Below, piece by piece: positions 54,250 to 62,715 of a stretch of 64,000 bases of DNA. This stretch comes from JAAYJT01 sp037446395 (GTDB taxonomy: Bacteria > Bacteroidota > Bacteroidia > Bacteroidales > JAAYJT01), in assembly GCA_037446395.1 (NCBI GenBank), contig JBBIIP010000006.1, forward strand, positions 1 to 64,000, written 5' to 3'. How positions within the stretch are numbered: the stretch's first letter is position 1; each line of letters begins with the position of its first letter. The notes under the pieces were generated by a model. It was not told where the DNA came from and searched no databases. It saw only the letters and a program-made list of their open reading frames with translations. The translations under genes and the position numbers were made by a program.

Positions 54250-55611
54250 TCAGTTGGGCATATTTGTATGTAGAAACGGCCATAGCACTTCCCTGACCTC
54301 ACTCAATTTTTGCGCAAGCAGCTCAGAAGTGGTAGCTTCTGCTATAAAACGGAGATATGGTTCAGTGTTCGAAGGTCTTACATTAAACCACCAATCGTTG
54401 TATTCGATCCGGTAGCCATCAAAATCGAGAAAAACCTTGGGTGCTTCCAGCCCGGTAAAATGGTTTTTCAATGCAGCCATTGCCTCAGATTTATTATCTA
54501 TTTTGAAGTTAACTTCACCCGAATTGGCCCAGTTGCCATTTATCTTATCTACCAATTGTGATAAGCTATATCCTTTTGTATGCTTTTCGGCAACCACATC
54601 CAGTAAAAGCATCACTGCTAAAAATGCGGAGTCGCTGAAGTAAAAGTCTTTGAAGTAATAGTGCCCGGCAAGTTCACCTCCATACACAGCATCCAATTCT
54701 TTGAGTTTTGGGGCAGCAAAAGCCCTACCCACCTTCCAGAGATAAGTTTTGAATCCCAATTTTTCGAGATAGGCTCCTACCCTCTTCGAAGACCGAATAT
54801 CCATTACAACCTGACCGAGGGTTCCCTTTTTTGAGAAATATTCGCCAAGCAGCGCAATCATGATGTCAGGCCTTATAAACCTGCCCTTCTCGTCAACAAA
54901 CATTACACGGTCGGCATCGCCGTCGAAAATGATCCCTACATCACATTTTTCTTTGACAACCAGCTCCTTAAGTGCATCAACATTTTCTTCTTCAAGGGGA
55001 TTGGGAGCATGGTTGGGGAATGATCCATCCAAATCATCAAAAATATAGTGTGGAAGGTTGCCAAAAAATTCTTTTACCAGCAGAGCTGCCATGCCGTTAG
55101 AGCAATCAATTGCAATTTTCAGCCGGCTGAAATCGGTTGAAAATTTTTTGATAAACGCAACATATTCCTCGCGAATATCGAATGAAAATTGTTTGCCTTT
55201 GGGGGCTGCCGATTCAACAGGGGAATTTTTTACAAGTTGCTCCAGTTCGCCCAGGCCGCTATCATAACCAACTGGCAGAGCTTTTCTGCGTGATACCTTC
55301 AGGCCATTATATTCTGGTGGGTTGTGTGAGGCGGTTATCTGCACCGAGGCTTCAAATCCATATTTGGCTGTTGCCCAGTACACCATTGGTGTAGTTGTAA
55401 GGCCCATGTCGTAGACGTCTGCTCCTGCATCCATGATGCCACTGGTGAGGGCTTCGAAAATTTCATCTGATGAATGCCGAACATCCCTGCCTATCAGCAC
55501 TTTTTTCGCTTTTAGGACAAAAGGAAGGAAGAAACCCATGCGATATACATCTTCCCTATTAAAGTCCTTATTATATATTCCACGAATATCGTAGGCTTTA
55601 AATGCTCCCAT
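54250..55611 (-). CDS. Phosphomannomutase/phosphoglucomutase
   Basis: Protein of 453 residues of the alpha-D-phosphohexomutase family. The phosphoserine loop is ITASHNPPEYNGLK near residue 95, metal-binding loop FDGDADRVMFVD near 227, sugar-recognition loop GGELAGHYYF near 310 and phosphate-binding NTEPYLR near the end. Substrate choice between mannose- and glucose-phosphate cannot be made by eye. It is adjacent to mltG in the same direction (5-bp gap). Confidence 0.94.
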   Translation of the reverse strand: MGAFKAYDIRGIYNKDFNREDVYRMGFFLPFVLKAKKVLIGRDVRHSSDEIFEALTSGIMDAGADVYDMGLTTTPMVYWATAKYGFEASVQITASHNPPEYNGLKVSRRKALPVGYDSGLGELEQLVKNSPVESAAPKGKQFSFDIREEYVAFIKKFSTDFSRLKIAIDCSNGMAALLVKEFFGNLPHYIFDDLDGSFPNHAPNPLEEENVDALKELVVKEKCDVGIIFDGDADRVMFVDEKGRFIRPDIMIALLGEYFSKKGTLGQVVMDIRSSKRVGAYLEKLGFKTYLWKVGRAFAAPKLKELDAVYGGELAGHYYFKDFYFSDSAFLAVMLLLDVVAEKHTKGYSLSQLVDKINGNWANSGEVNFKIDNKSEAMAALKNHFTGLEAPKVFLDFDGYRIEYNDWWFNVRPSNTEPYLRFIAEATTSELLAQKLSEVREVLWPFLHTNMPN

Positions 55612-55616
55612 TGATT

Positions 55617-56684
55617 TTATTTCTTAATGTTCAATTGATTGAGGGCTTTTTGATATCTTCTGGCATTCAGAAGATGCTGTGAGTAGGTGCGGGCAAAATC
55701 ATGAAAGCCCGAAAAGTCGGCGCGCGCACAAAAATAAAGGTAGTCGTGTTTTTCGTAATTCAATACTGCATCAATCGAAGCGATGGACGGAAAACAAATT
55801 GGCCCGGGGGGAAGCCCAGGATATTTGTAAGTATTATATGGAGAATCTATCTGCTTGTGCTTATTTAAAACCCTTCTGATGCTGTAATCACCGTGCGCAA
55901 ATACCAGGGTTGGATCAGCCTGAAGGTGCATCTTTGTTTTTAGCCTGTTTATATACACACCCGCAATGTTTTGTTTTTCTGTGTTTTGCTGGGTCTCCAT
56001 TTCGACAATTGATGCCAGGGTAACTGCCTGAAGGCGGGTCATCCCAATCTGTTGAAGCTCTTCAACCCGCTTTTTATTCCAGAACTTTTCTGATTCGCCA
56101 TGCATCCGGACAACAAAAGTTTTGGCACTTGTATTCCAAAAAAACTCATAGGTGTTCGGAATAAACAGTAATGCAACCTCACGAGGCTGGATCCCATAGC
56201 CGGATAAGAAAACTGAATCACGAAGCAATGAAATAATATCCACAGAGTCTGCTTCTAGTTGGCGACCGATACGTCCAGCCAGCTGTGAAGGCGTACGAAT
56301 TGAATTAAACACAACCTGTACTGGCTCTTGTCGGCCAGCCTTAAGCATGTTAATCAAACTATTTATACTCATCTCCTGAGTCACACGGTAGCGACCAGGC
56401 CTGACATTTTGCGTGTATTCCTTATATTTTGCAACACTTTCGAAAACCTTTGGGTAATGTAACAGTTTCATTTGGTTCAGGGTTGTATTCACAAAACTAA
56501 AATCCGACCCGGTTGGGATAGTTACATACGCGTATCTTGAGTCAGGCAAATTCAAGGATGGAAGAAATATCATTTGCCACATTTTGTAACTAACCACCAA
56601 CACGCTGAATACAAGCAAAAAACCCAATAATAATAAGGCCTTGCGATAAATTCTCACACCCGTCTTTTTTTCGTTGACATCCAT
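55617..56684 (-). CDS. mltG: Endolytic murein transglycosylase MltG (YceG-like)
   Basis: Protein of about 355 residues from ATG 56684 (an in-frame ATG at 56732 would add 16 residues before a cytoplasmic segment). One membrane helix (about residues 14-34) is followed by the YceG domain. The catalytic Glu lies in ASIVEMETQ near residue 235, followed by AGVYINRLKTKMHLQADPTLVFA and SPYNTYKYPGLPPGPICFPS, the classic MltG block. It cleaves nascent glycan near the membrane and may terminate polymerisation. Confidence 0.94.
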   Translation of the reverse strand: MDVNEKKTGVRIYRKALLLLGFLLVFSVLVVSYKMWQMIFLPSLNLPDSRYAYVTIPTGSDFSFVNTTLNQMKLLHYPKVFESVAKYKEYTQNVRPGRYRVTQEMSINSLINMLKAGRQEPVQVVFNSIRTPSQLAGRIGRQLEADSVDIISLLRDSVFLSGYGIQPREVALLFIPNTYEFFWNTSAKTFVVRMHGESEKFWNKKRVEELQQIGMTRLQAVTLASIVEMETQQNTEKQNIAGVYINRLKTKMHLQADPTLVFAHGDYSIRRVLNKHKQIDSPYNTYKYPGLPPGPICFPSIASIDAVLNYEKHDYLYFCARADFSGFHDFARTYSQHLLNARRYQKALNQLNIKK

Positions 56685-56840
56685 TTGAAACTGAGCGCTA
56701 ATGGGAAAAGACATTATTGATGCTGCAAACATAGTAAAAACCGCAATATGCCTGATGCCAATACGTCGGCAGGTATTTAAGCTGACAAACCGTGTTTGTT
56801 TATTATCTTTATCCGCTAATTTCGAGCAGATAATATCCGG

Positions 56841-58082
56841 ATGTTAGAAACAGCTCATCAAAAAATTAAACGCAGGCGTTTTTCGTTTGGGCCAGGCACA
56901 CTGGTTACAGCAGCCTTTATCGGACCCGGAACCATAACCACCTGCTCGCTTGCAGGTGCAAAGTTTGGTTATGCGCTGCTTTGGGGCTTGGTGTTTTCGA
57001 TTTTTGCCACCATTGTGCTGCAGGAAATGTCGGCGAGGCTTGGAATTATAACAAGGCAGGGCCTTGGAGAAGCGCTCCGCAATCAGTTTAAACACCCCGT
57101 TTCAAAAATTCTTACTACCATCCTTGTAATATCAGCCATCGCAATAGGCAATGCTGCATTTGAAACAGGCAATGTACTCGGTGCTGCACTTGGCCTAGAA
57201 ACATTGTTAGGCTCGCCGGACGTTTCGGTGCGTTTGTTATCAATAATTATCGGGGGGATTGCCTTTGTGCTTTTGTTTCTCGGAAGCTACAAGCTGATAG
57301 AAAAAGCTCTGATCGGCCTTGTAATTATCATGAGTATCACCTTCTTAACCACTGCAATCATTATTAATCCACAGCTATCTCAGTTGCTGAAAGGAATGTT
57401 CCTGCCCACCATCCCTCCAGGCTCCCTGCTTGCACTTGTCGGTTTAATTGGTACAACGGTAGTGCCTTACAATCTATTCATGCATGCCTCGGCTGTGCAG
57501 GAGCGATGGAACAATCCCGACGACCTGCCCGAAGCAAGGCTTGATATTTCTGTATCCGTGATTTTGGGTGGATTTATCTCTATGGCAATTATTGTGACTT
57601 CAGCAGCTGCTTTCTACGGAACCGGTAAGGCGATCAGCAATGCAGCTGACCTGGGAATGCAGCTCAAACCATTGCTTGGTGAGTGGGCGCAAATGATGAT
57701 CGGACTGGGCTTTTTTGCTGCCGGCATTTCTTCGGCTATCACCGCCCCCCTCGCAGCCGCCTACGCCACCACCGGAATTCTGGGTTGGAAAACAGGGCTG
57801 AGATCAGTACGTTTTCGTATGGTTTGGATATTCATACTTTTGATGGGAGTTAGTATGGCTGCCAGTGGATTCAAACCAATTGAAGCCATAGTTTTTGCGC
57901 AGGCTGCCAATGGAATTTTGCTGCCTATCATCGCAATATATCTGTTGTGGGTGATGAACAGCAAAAAAATCATGAACCAATATATTAATTCCAGGTTATC
58001 GAATATTCTTGGAATAATCATTGTAATTATAGCACTGGGACTGGGTTTAAGGAGTTTATTGCATGTTTTTGGTTTCATTTAA
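56841..58082 (+). CDS. Nramp-fold transporter lacking metal-binding residues (YcsG-like)
   Basis: Membrane protein of 413 residues with about eleven helices and Nramp-family layout. TM1, usually GPGxLVAxGYMDPGNxAT, reads GPGTLVTAAFIGPGTITTC: the metal-ligand Asp and Asn are Gly28 and Thr31. TM6, usually a Met-Pro-His motif, reads TTVVPYNLFMHASAVQERW near residue 204: the ligand Met is Val and His is Tyr. Loss of these side chains argues against Mn or Fe transport. pxpA follows by 12 bp, and Bacillus subtilis has a similar Nramp-like gene (ycsG) beside its pxp genes, so import of 5-oxoproline or a relative is the best guess. Confidence 0.85.
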   Translation: MLETAHQKIKRRRFSFGPGTLVTAAFIGPGTITTCSLAGAKFGYALLWGLVFSIFATIVLQEMSARLGIITRQGLGEALRNQFKHPVSKILTTILVISAIAIGNAAFETGNVLGAALGLETLLGSPDVSVRLLSIIIGGIAFVLLFLGSYKLIEKALIGLVIIMSITFLTTAIIINPQLSQLLKGMFLPTIPPGSLLALVGLIGTTVVPYNLFMHASAVQERWNNPDDLPEARLDISVSVILGGFISMAIIVTSAAAFYGTGKAISNAADLGMQLKPLLGEWAQMMIGLGFFAAGISSAITAPLAAAYATTGILGWKTGLRSVRFRMVWIFILLMGVSMAASGFKPIEAIVFAQAANGILLPIIAIYLLWVMNSKKIMNQYINSRLSNILGIIIVIIALGLGLRSLLHVFGFI

Positions 58083-58094
58083 CTTTTCTTTGAC

Positions 58095-58850
58095 ATGACA
58101 ATTGACATAAATTGCGATTTGGGCGAGGGCGTCGGAGTGGATGCGATAGGCCATGATGAAGCCATCATGCCCCATATCAGCTCAGCCAACATTGCTTGCG
58201 GATTTCATGCAGGGGATCCATTCATCATCATGAAAACCATCCTCGCAGCACTGAAGCATAAGGTTGCCATTGGAGCTCATCCAGGCTATCCGGACAGGGA
58301 TGGATTTGGCCGAAATTCCATGAAAATGAGCATCGAAGAATTGAGAGCTTCCATCATTTACCAGGCAGGAGCAATCAAAAGTATTACCGAAACGCTGGGC
58401 GGCAAGCTTCAACACGTAAAACTCCATGGTGCCTTATATCATGATGCAGCAGTTGACTTTGAGATAGCCACAGCAATTGTGCTTACTGTGAAAGACATTG
58501 ACCCTGGTTTGATCATATTTGGCCAGCCACAAACCGCTTTAAACAGGGCAGCTTCGGCCCATGGGCTTGCTTTTGCTTCTGAAGCTTTTGCCGACCGGGC
58601 CTACAACATTGACGGGTCTCTTGTGTTGCGATCCTTGGCAGGGGCCGTGCTTGAAGACATAAACGCAATTATCAAACAGGTGATAAGTATGGTTTTACTC
58701 AAACAGGTTGAAAGCCATTCAGGTCAGATGATTCCGATATTTGCTGATACCATTTGTATCCATGGTGATCATGTTCATGCGCTGACAATCGCTGCAGCCA
58801 TTGCATCTGAACTTGGAAACAGGAAAATAAAGGTTAAATCTTTAAGATAG
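58095..58850 (+). CDS. pxpA: 5-oxoprolinase subunit A (LamB/YcsF family)
   Basis: Protein of 251 residues, normal for PxpA. With PxpB and PxpC it hydrolyses ATP to convert 5-oxoproline, a damage product of glutamine and glutamate, to glutamate. Conserved motifs: DINCDLGEGVG at the N terminus, SANIACGFHAGDP near residue 33, GAHPGYPDRDGFGR near 60, VKLHGALYH near 113 and CIHGDHVHAL near 222. It lies in the order transporter-pxpA-pxpB-pxpC. Confidence 0.96.
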   Translation: MTIDINCDLGEGVGVDAIGHDEAIMPHISSANIACGFHAGDPFIIMKTILAALKHKVAIGAHPGYPDRDGFGRNSMKMSIEELRASIIYQAGAIKSITETLGGKLQHVKLHGALYHDAAVDFEIATAIVLTVKDIDPGLIIFGQPQTALNRAASAHGLAFASEAFADRAYNIDGSLVLRSLAGAVLEDINAIIKQVISMVLLKQVESHSGQMIPIFADTICIHGDHVHALTIAAAIASELGNRKIKVKSLR

Positions 58851-58861
58851 AACTGGGAAAC

Positions 58862-59596
58862 ATGCTTGAGTATCTGCCATTGGGCGATTCGGCAATCATT
58901 GTTAAAGCCGGAAAAGATATTTCGCCTGACGTTAATGCAACAATCAGAAAATTACTTTTCTATGCCCGGCAAGCCAACATCAAAGGGGTTGTTGATTATA
59001 TCCCAACCTATAATGAATTGGTGATTTGCTATGATCCTGCAATTGTTCGCTTTACTGATCTGCTTGAAGTGCTGAAAGCCTTTGAAAATGAGAAAGAAAG
59101 CATTGATCTTCCTACACCCTCAGTAATCAGCGTGCCGGTGTGCTACGGCGGCAACTTTGGCCTTGACCTGCCCGAAGTTGCCAATCATAGCGAGTTGACC
59201 GCAAGCGAAGTGATTCGGATACACAGTAGCAGAAATTATTTGGTTTATATGCTCGGATTCACTCCGGGGTTTTGTTATTTAGGAGGCATGGACCAGCGCA
59301 TTGCAACACCGAGAAAACAGACCCCCCGGCTCAGCCTGCCGGCAGGCGCGGTGGGAATCGCAGGGGTCCAAACAGGCATCTACCCGATCGAAAGTCCCGG
59401 AGGATGGCAATGGATCGGGCAAACACCGATTAAGCTTTTTGACCCGTCTTCTGAAAACCCGTTCCTCTTCCAACCCGGCGATTATATTCAATTCCGACAA
59501 ATCGGGGAAGATGAATTCAATGAAATTAAAGAAAAAGTAAGAGCTTGCCTTTATCAGGTTGAAGTCAAGAAAAAACAGGATGATGGCAGCAATTAG
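58862..59596 (+). CDS. pxpB: 5-oxoprolinase subunit B (KipI-like, cyclophilin-like domain)
   Basis: Protein of 244 residues with the PxpB/KipI fold. Motifs: YLPLGDSAIIVKAG at the start, VPVCYGGNFGLDLPEVAN near residue 97, YMLGFTPGFCYLGGMD near 130, LPAGAVGIAGVQTGIYPIESPGGWQWIGQTP from 158, and FQPGDYIQF near 203. In most bacteria it forms a heterodimer with PxpC. Its 3' end overlaps pxpC by about 17 bp. Confidence 0.95.
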   Translation: MLEYLPLGDSAIIVKAGKDISPDVNATIRKLLFYARQANIKGVVDYIPTYNELVICYDPAIVRFTDLLEVLKAFENEKESIDLPTPSVISVPVCYGGNFGLDLPEVANHSELTASEVIRIHSSRNYLVYMLGFTPGFCYLGGMDQRIATPRKQTPRLSLPAGAVGIAGVQTGIYPIESPGGWQWIGQTPIKLFDPSSENPFLFQPGDYIQFRQIGEDEFNEIKEKVRACLYQVEVKKKQDDGSN

Positions 59597-60515
59597 AATT
59601 CAGTCGGCTGGTTTTTTTACCACAGTACAAGATGCTGGAAGGCTTGGTTATCAAATGTATGGCATGCCTGTTTCGGGCGCAATGGATGTTTTTTCAATGA
59701 AGTTGGCAAACCTGCTCGTTGGTAACAATTTTGATGAAGCATGCCTTGAAACTACGCTCACAGGGCCGGAAATCATTTTCGAAACAGATGCAGTCATCGC
59801 AATTACCGGGGCAGATATGCAGCCTGTATTAAACGGCAAAGCCATAGCAATGAATAAAACCTTGAAAATTTCGTGCGGCAATAAACTTGGTTTTGCCGGG
59901 CTACGCAATGGAGCCAGAACCTATATTGCGTTTGCCGGGGGCCTCGATATTCCGGTTGTGATGGGCAGCCGTTCAACATATTTGCGGGCTGGGATTGGGG
60001 GATTTGAAGGTAGAGCATTGAAAGCAGGAGATGTACTCAACATCAAACCAGCCAATAAAAACATCCTGCTAAGAGACGTTCCTAAAAATTTTCTGCCCCA
60101 ATATTCCAGCAAGCAAATTCTCCGTGTTATTCGGGGCCCGGAATGCGATCCCTCGGGCGCAGATATTTTCAAAAGATTGATCACCACTAACTATTCCATA
60201 TCGCCACAGAGCGACAGGATGGGCTACAGGCTTTCGGGGATGGCCATAAGCAAGCAGGGTTTTGTGGCTGATATCATTTCTTCCGGATTGGCTTTTGGCA
60301 CCATCCAATTGCCCGGAAACGGTATTCCAATCATTCTGATGGCCGACAGGCCAACTACAGGCGGCTATGCGCGTATTGCGGTTGTGGCAGGAGTTGATCA
60401 TATGCTGCTGGCACAACTTAAGCCGGGCGACTCAATATATTTTGCAGAAATATCGCCAGATCTTGCACAGGAACTCTATATTGCGAGAAAAATGATGTTG
60501 GCAAGCCTGAAATAA
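59580..60515 (+). CDS. pxpC: 5-oxoprolinase subunit C (KipA-like)
   Basis: Protein of 311 residues (310 if the second ATG, 59583, is used) of the biotin-dependent carboxyltransferase-like family. Motifs: TVQDAGRLGYQMYGMPVSGAMD at the N terminus, AITGADMQPVLNG, AFAGGLDIPVVMGSRSTY and DIISSGLAFGTIQLPGNGIPIILMADRPTTGGYARI. The frame opens 21 bp upstream but inside pxpB. It ends the operon; the stretch after it holds a decayed gene. Confidence 0.95.
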   Translation: MMAAIRIQSAGFFTTVQDAGRLGYQMYGMPVSGAMDVFSMKLANLLVGNNFDEACLETTLTGPEIIFETDAVIAITGADMQPVLNGKAIAMNKTLKISCGNKLGFAGLRNGARTYIAFAGGLDIPVVMGSRSTYLRAGIGGFEGRALKAGDVLNIKPANKNILLRDVPKNFLPQYSSKQILRVIRGPECDPSGADIFKRLITTNYSISPQSDRMGYRLSGMAISKQGFVADIISSGLAFGTIQLPGNGIPIILMADRPTTGGYARIAVVAGVDHMLLAQLKPGDSIYFAEISPDLAQELYIARKMMLASLK

Positions 60516-60577
60516 TCAACGATTGCCAAGGATAAAATACTTCCACCGATCTCCTCATTTTAATCCGAATAAAAATT

Positions 60578-60849
60578 ATGGAACAGCACAAGCCCAAAAC
60601 ATTAACTGAACTCAAGGCGCAACGCAAACCCGTCTGCAACGCCAATTTGGTCAGGAGAAAAGACTGACAGTGGTTGATAAGCTTGCGTTATGGATTACCC
60701 GGCATGTGGGTACAATGGGGTTCTTTTTCATCATTTTCATTTGGACCATCAGTTGGCTTGCATGGAACTCTTATGGCCCAAAATCGCAACGATTCGATCC
60801 CTACCCGGCGGTAGATTCAACTCACAAATGCGACATTTTAAGCAACTAA
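60578..60849 (+). pseudogene. Frameshifted and truncated DUF1003 membrane protein gene
   Basis: ATG 60578 opens a frame of 29 codons (MEQHKPKTLTELKAQRK...) that ends in TGA at 60665-60667. In another frame the sequence from about 60640 reads QRQFGQEKRLTVVDKLALWI, then GTMGFFFIIFIWTISWLAWN and FDPYP, which resembles the membrane segment and FDPYPFxLLN motif of DUF1003 proteins. The motif breaks off after FDPYP and the frame stops at 60847. A single-base shift and a 3' deletion would explain it. Sequencing error could explain the frameshift but not the truncation. Confidence 0.6.
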
Positions 60850-61026
60850 GTTACAAATAAAAATGAATTATCCAAAGATGAGGAAGATATTAAATACGGT
60901 CGTTGTTGCATCAAACGGCCGGTTAAATGCAGTTGCGTTGCATACAGCGAATATATCACTTATGTAGCAAGTATAGGCCTTGCACCTGCCGTGCCCATGA
61001 ATATTCCATCACGCCACAAGAAAAGG

Positions 61027-61557
61027 TTACTTGTTAATCAGCTGCATCACAACTACGTCATTCCACGAGTTTTCGCCGCGATTCCATTCTTTCAGGCGGC
61101 CGGAAACCTGGAAACCCATGTTCTTAAAAAGTCGCAGGCTTGCTTTATTGCTGAGGTTCACATGGCAAAAGAGTTGATGGAGTTTTAAAACCTCAAAGCA
61201 GTAGCCAACCAACAGGCCCAAGGCTTCGGTTGCAATCTTTTTTTGCCGATATTGGTCAATAATCAGAACCCCTATTCCAGCCCTTAAGTGGTTGGGATCA
61301 AAGTCAAACAGGTCAATAAGCCCCACGGGAATGTACTTACTGTCTAACTGTGCCTCGATCATCAGCCTGAGTTGCTTGGTGGTAAAGATGTCCTGGTGAG
61401 CATTCATAAGATATTGTTCAAGCACAAACCTCGAAACAGGTGCAGTTGTGTTGCTGAGCATCCAGATACTGCAGTCGTTTTCCCATTCGTATAAAAAATC
61501 AATGTCGCTCAGCTCCAGCGCCCGAAGCTTAGCTCTCTGTCCTGTGAGTGTGATCAT
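61027..61557 (-). CDS. GNAT-family N-acetyltransferase (SpeG/RimL-like)
   Basis: Protein of 176 residues of the GNAT fold. The acetyl-CoA-binding strand and helix read AGIGVLIIDQYRQKKIATEALGLL near residue 93, and the C-terminal VNLSNKASLRLFKNMGFQVSGRLKEW block is typical of RimL/SpeG-like enzymes that acetylate protein N termini or polyamines. Its start overlaps the dapF stop by 4 bp (ATGA), indicating translational coupling. Confidence 0.88.
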   Translation of the reverse strand: MITLTGQRAKLRALELSDIDFLYEWENDCSIWMLSNTTAPVSRFVLEQYLMNAHQDIFTTKQLRLMIEAQLDSKYIPVGLIDLFDFDPNHLRAGIGVLIIDQYRQKKIATEALGLLVGYCFEVLKLHQLFCHVNLSNKASLRLFKNMGFQVSGRLKEWNRGENSWNDVVVMQLINK

Positions 61558-62342
61558 ATTTCGATAATTCCGGTGAAAACCTTTACTGCCAAACCTTTTA
61601 ATTTAATGTTGACAAAAGAATTACCCAGTTTATGGGCGAAAACTGTCAGAATGCCTCCCGGGGTATTTATTTCTAACCATTTGGCTGATTCCTGCCTGAT
61701 AATCATGGCCACTATTGCACATGCCGCTGCTCCTGTACCGCAGGAAAGTGTTTCGCATTCAACTCCTTTCTCGAAAGTTCGCATGCCAAGACCATCCTGG
61801 TTCAACTCCAAAAAATTGACATTGGTGCCATCCGGTAAAAACCTTTCATCGTTTCGCAGTCTTTTTCCCTGCTCATACACATTGAGGCTATGCAATTCAT
61901 GAACAGGTTGCACAAAATGCGGAGTTCCTGTATTTAGAAAATAGCCATCGTTATGTTGTGTAAATCCAACCACGTTGTTCAAGGTCAAGATGACATGAAA
62001 AGACGCATTATCAGATACTTCAATCCAGGCCTCGTGTATCCCATCATCGGCTTCCAGCCTCAAATGATTTCTGATAATTTTATGATCAAATGCCCATGCA
62101 GCAAGGCAACGGCCGCCATTGCCGCAAAATGTTGCCTTCATCCCATCCGCATTGTAATAATTCATCCTAAGGTCTTGATTACAGGATTTTTCGGCCAGAA
62201 TAAGCCCGTCAGCACCTACGCCAAAATGCCGGTCACATAACCTCTTGATGAGGCCACTCGAAATGGGAAAGCACGCTGAGCGGTTATCAACGATTATAAA
62301 ATCATTTCCTGCTCCCTGGTATTTTTCAAATTCAATTTTCAT
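61554..62342 (-). CDS. dapF: Diaminopimelate epimerase
   Basis: Protein of 262 residues that converts LL- to meso-diaminopimelate for lysine and peptidoglycan synthesis. The two catalytic cysteines are Cys73 in NADGMKATFCGNGGRC and Cys201 in CETLSCGTGAAA; GAGNDFIIVDN near the N terminus and DGTNVNFLE near 171 are also present. Its presence matches the meso-DAP wall implied by mpl. Confidence 0.96.
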   Translation of the reverse strand: MKIEFEKYQGAGNDFIIVDNRSACFPISSGLIKRLCDRHFGVGADGLILAEKSCNQDLRMNYYNADGMKATFCGNGGRCLAAWAFDHKIIRNHLRLEADDGIHEAWIEVSDNASFHVILTLNNVVGFTQHNDGYFLNTGTPHFVQPVHELHSLNVYEQGKRLRNDERFLPDGTNVNFLELNQDGLGMRTFEKGVECETLSCGTGAAACAIVAMIIRQESAKWLEINTPGGILTVFAHKLGNSFVNIKLKGLAVKVFTGIIEI

Positions 62343-62715
62343 TCCTCAAAGTCAGAATCAAGCATCGAGTCTGTGCAACCCTTCTTCTGCAAAAATAATC
62401 ATAACCATGCCACAAAAAAGAAATAATGCGGACAATCTGTTATTTGATTTGACAGCTTTTTTCTTTTAACTGACATATTTTCACATTCAACATCCTTAAC
62501 TTTTTTTAACAATGCAATAAATAATACCGGGATCCCGCAAGCGTTCTATGTTTCGCCTGGTATAAATGCCTATTGTTATCGCAGACAGGAGCAAAATGGT
62601 ATAAGAGTTGGTCGGATGTAAACCAATAAAACTGAAATTGGATGATGGCATTTTTAAAATGCTACAGTCACTTATCTGCAAAACAAATGAACGAATTAAC
62701 TGTTAATATTAAAAT
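62343..62715. other. 373-bp gene-free region between dapF and the HtrA-like protease gene
   Basis: AT-rich divergent intergenic region that should hold promoters for dapF (minus) and degQ (plus). No complete TTG plus TAnnTTTG pair was found by eye. A minus-strand frame at 62496-62681 has no recognisable motif and is taken as chance. No RNA gene was recognised. Confidence 0.4.
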
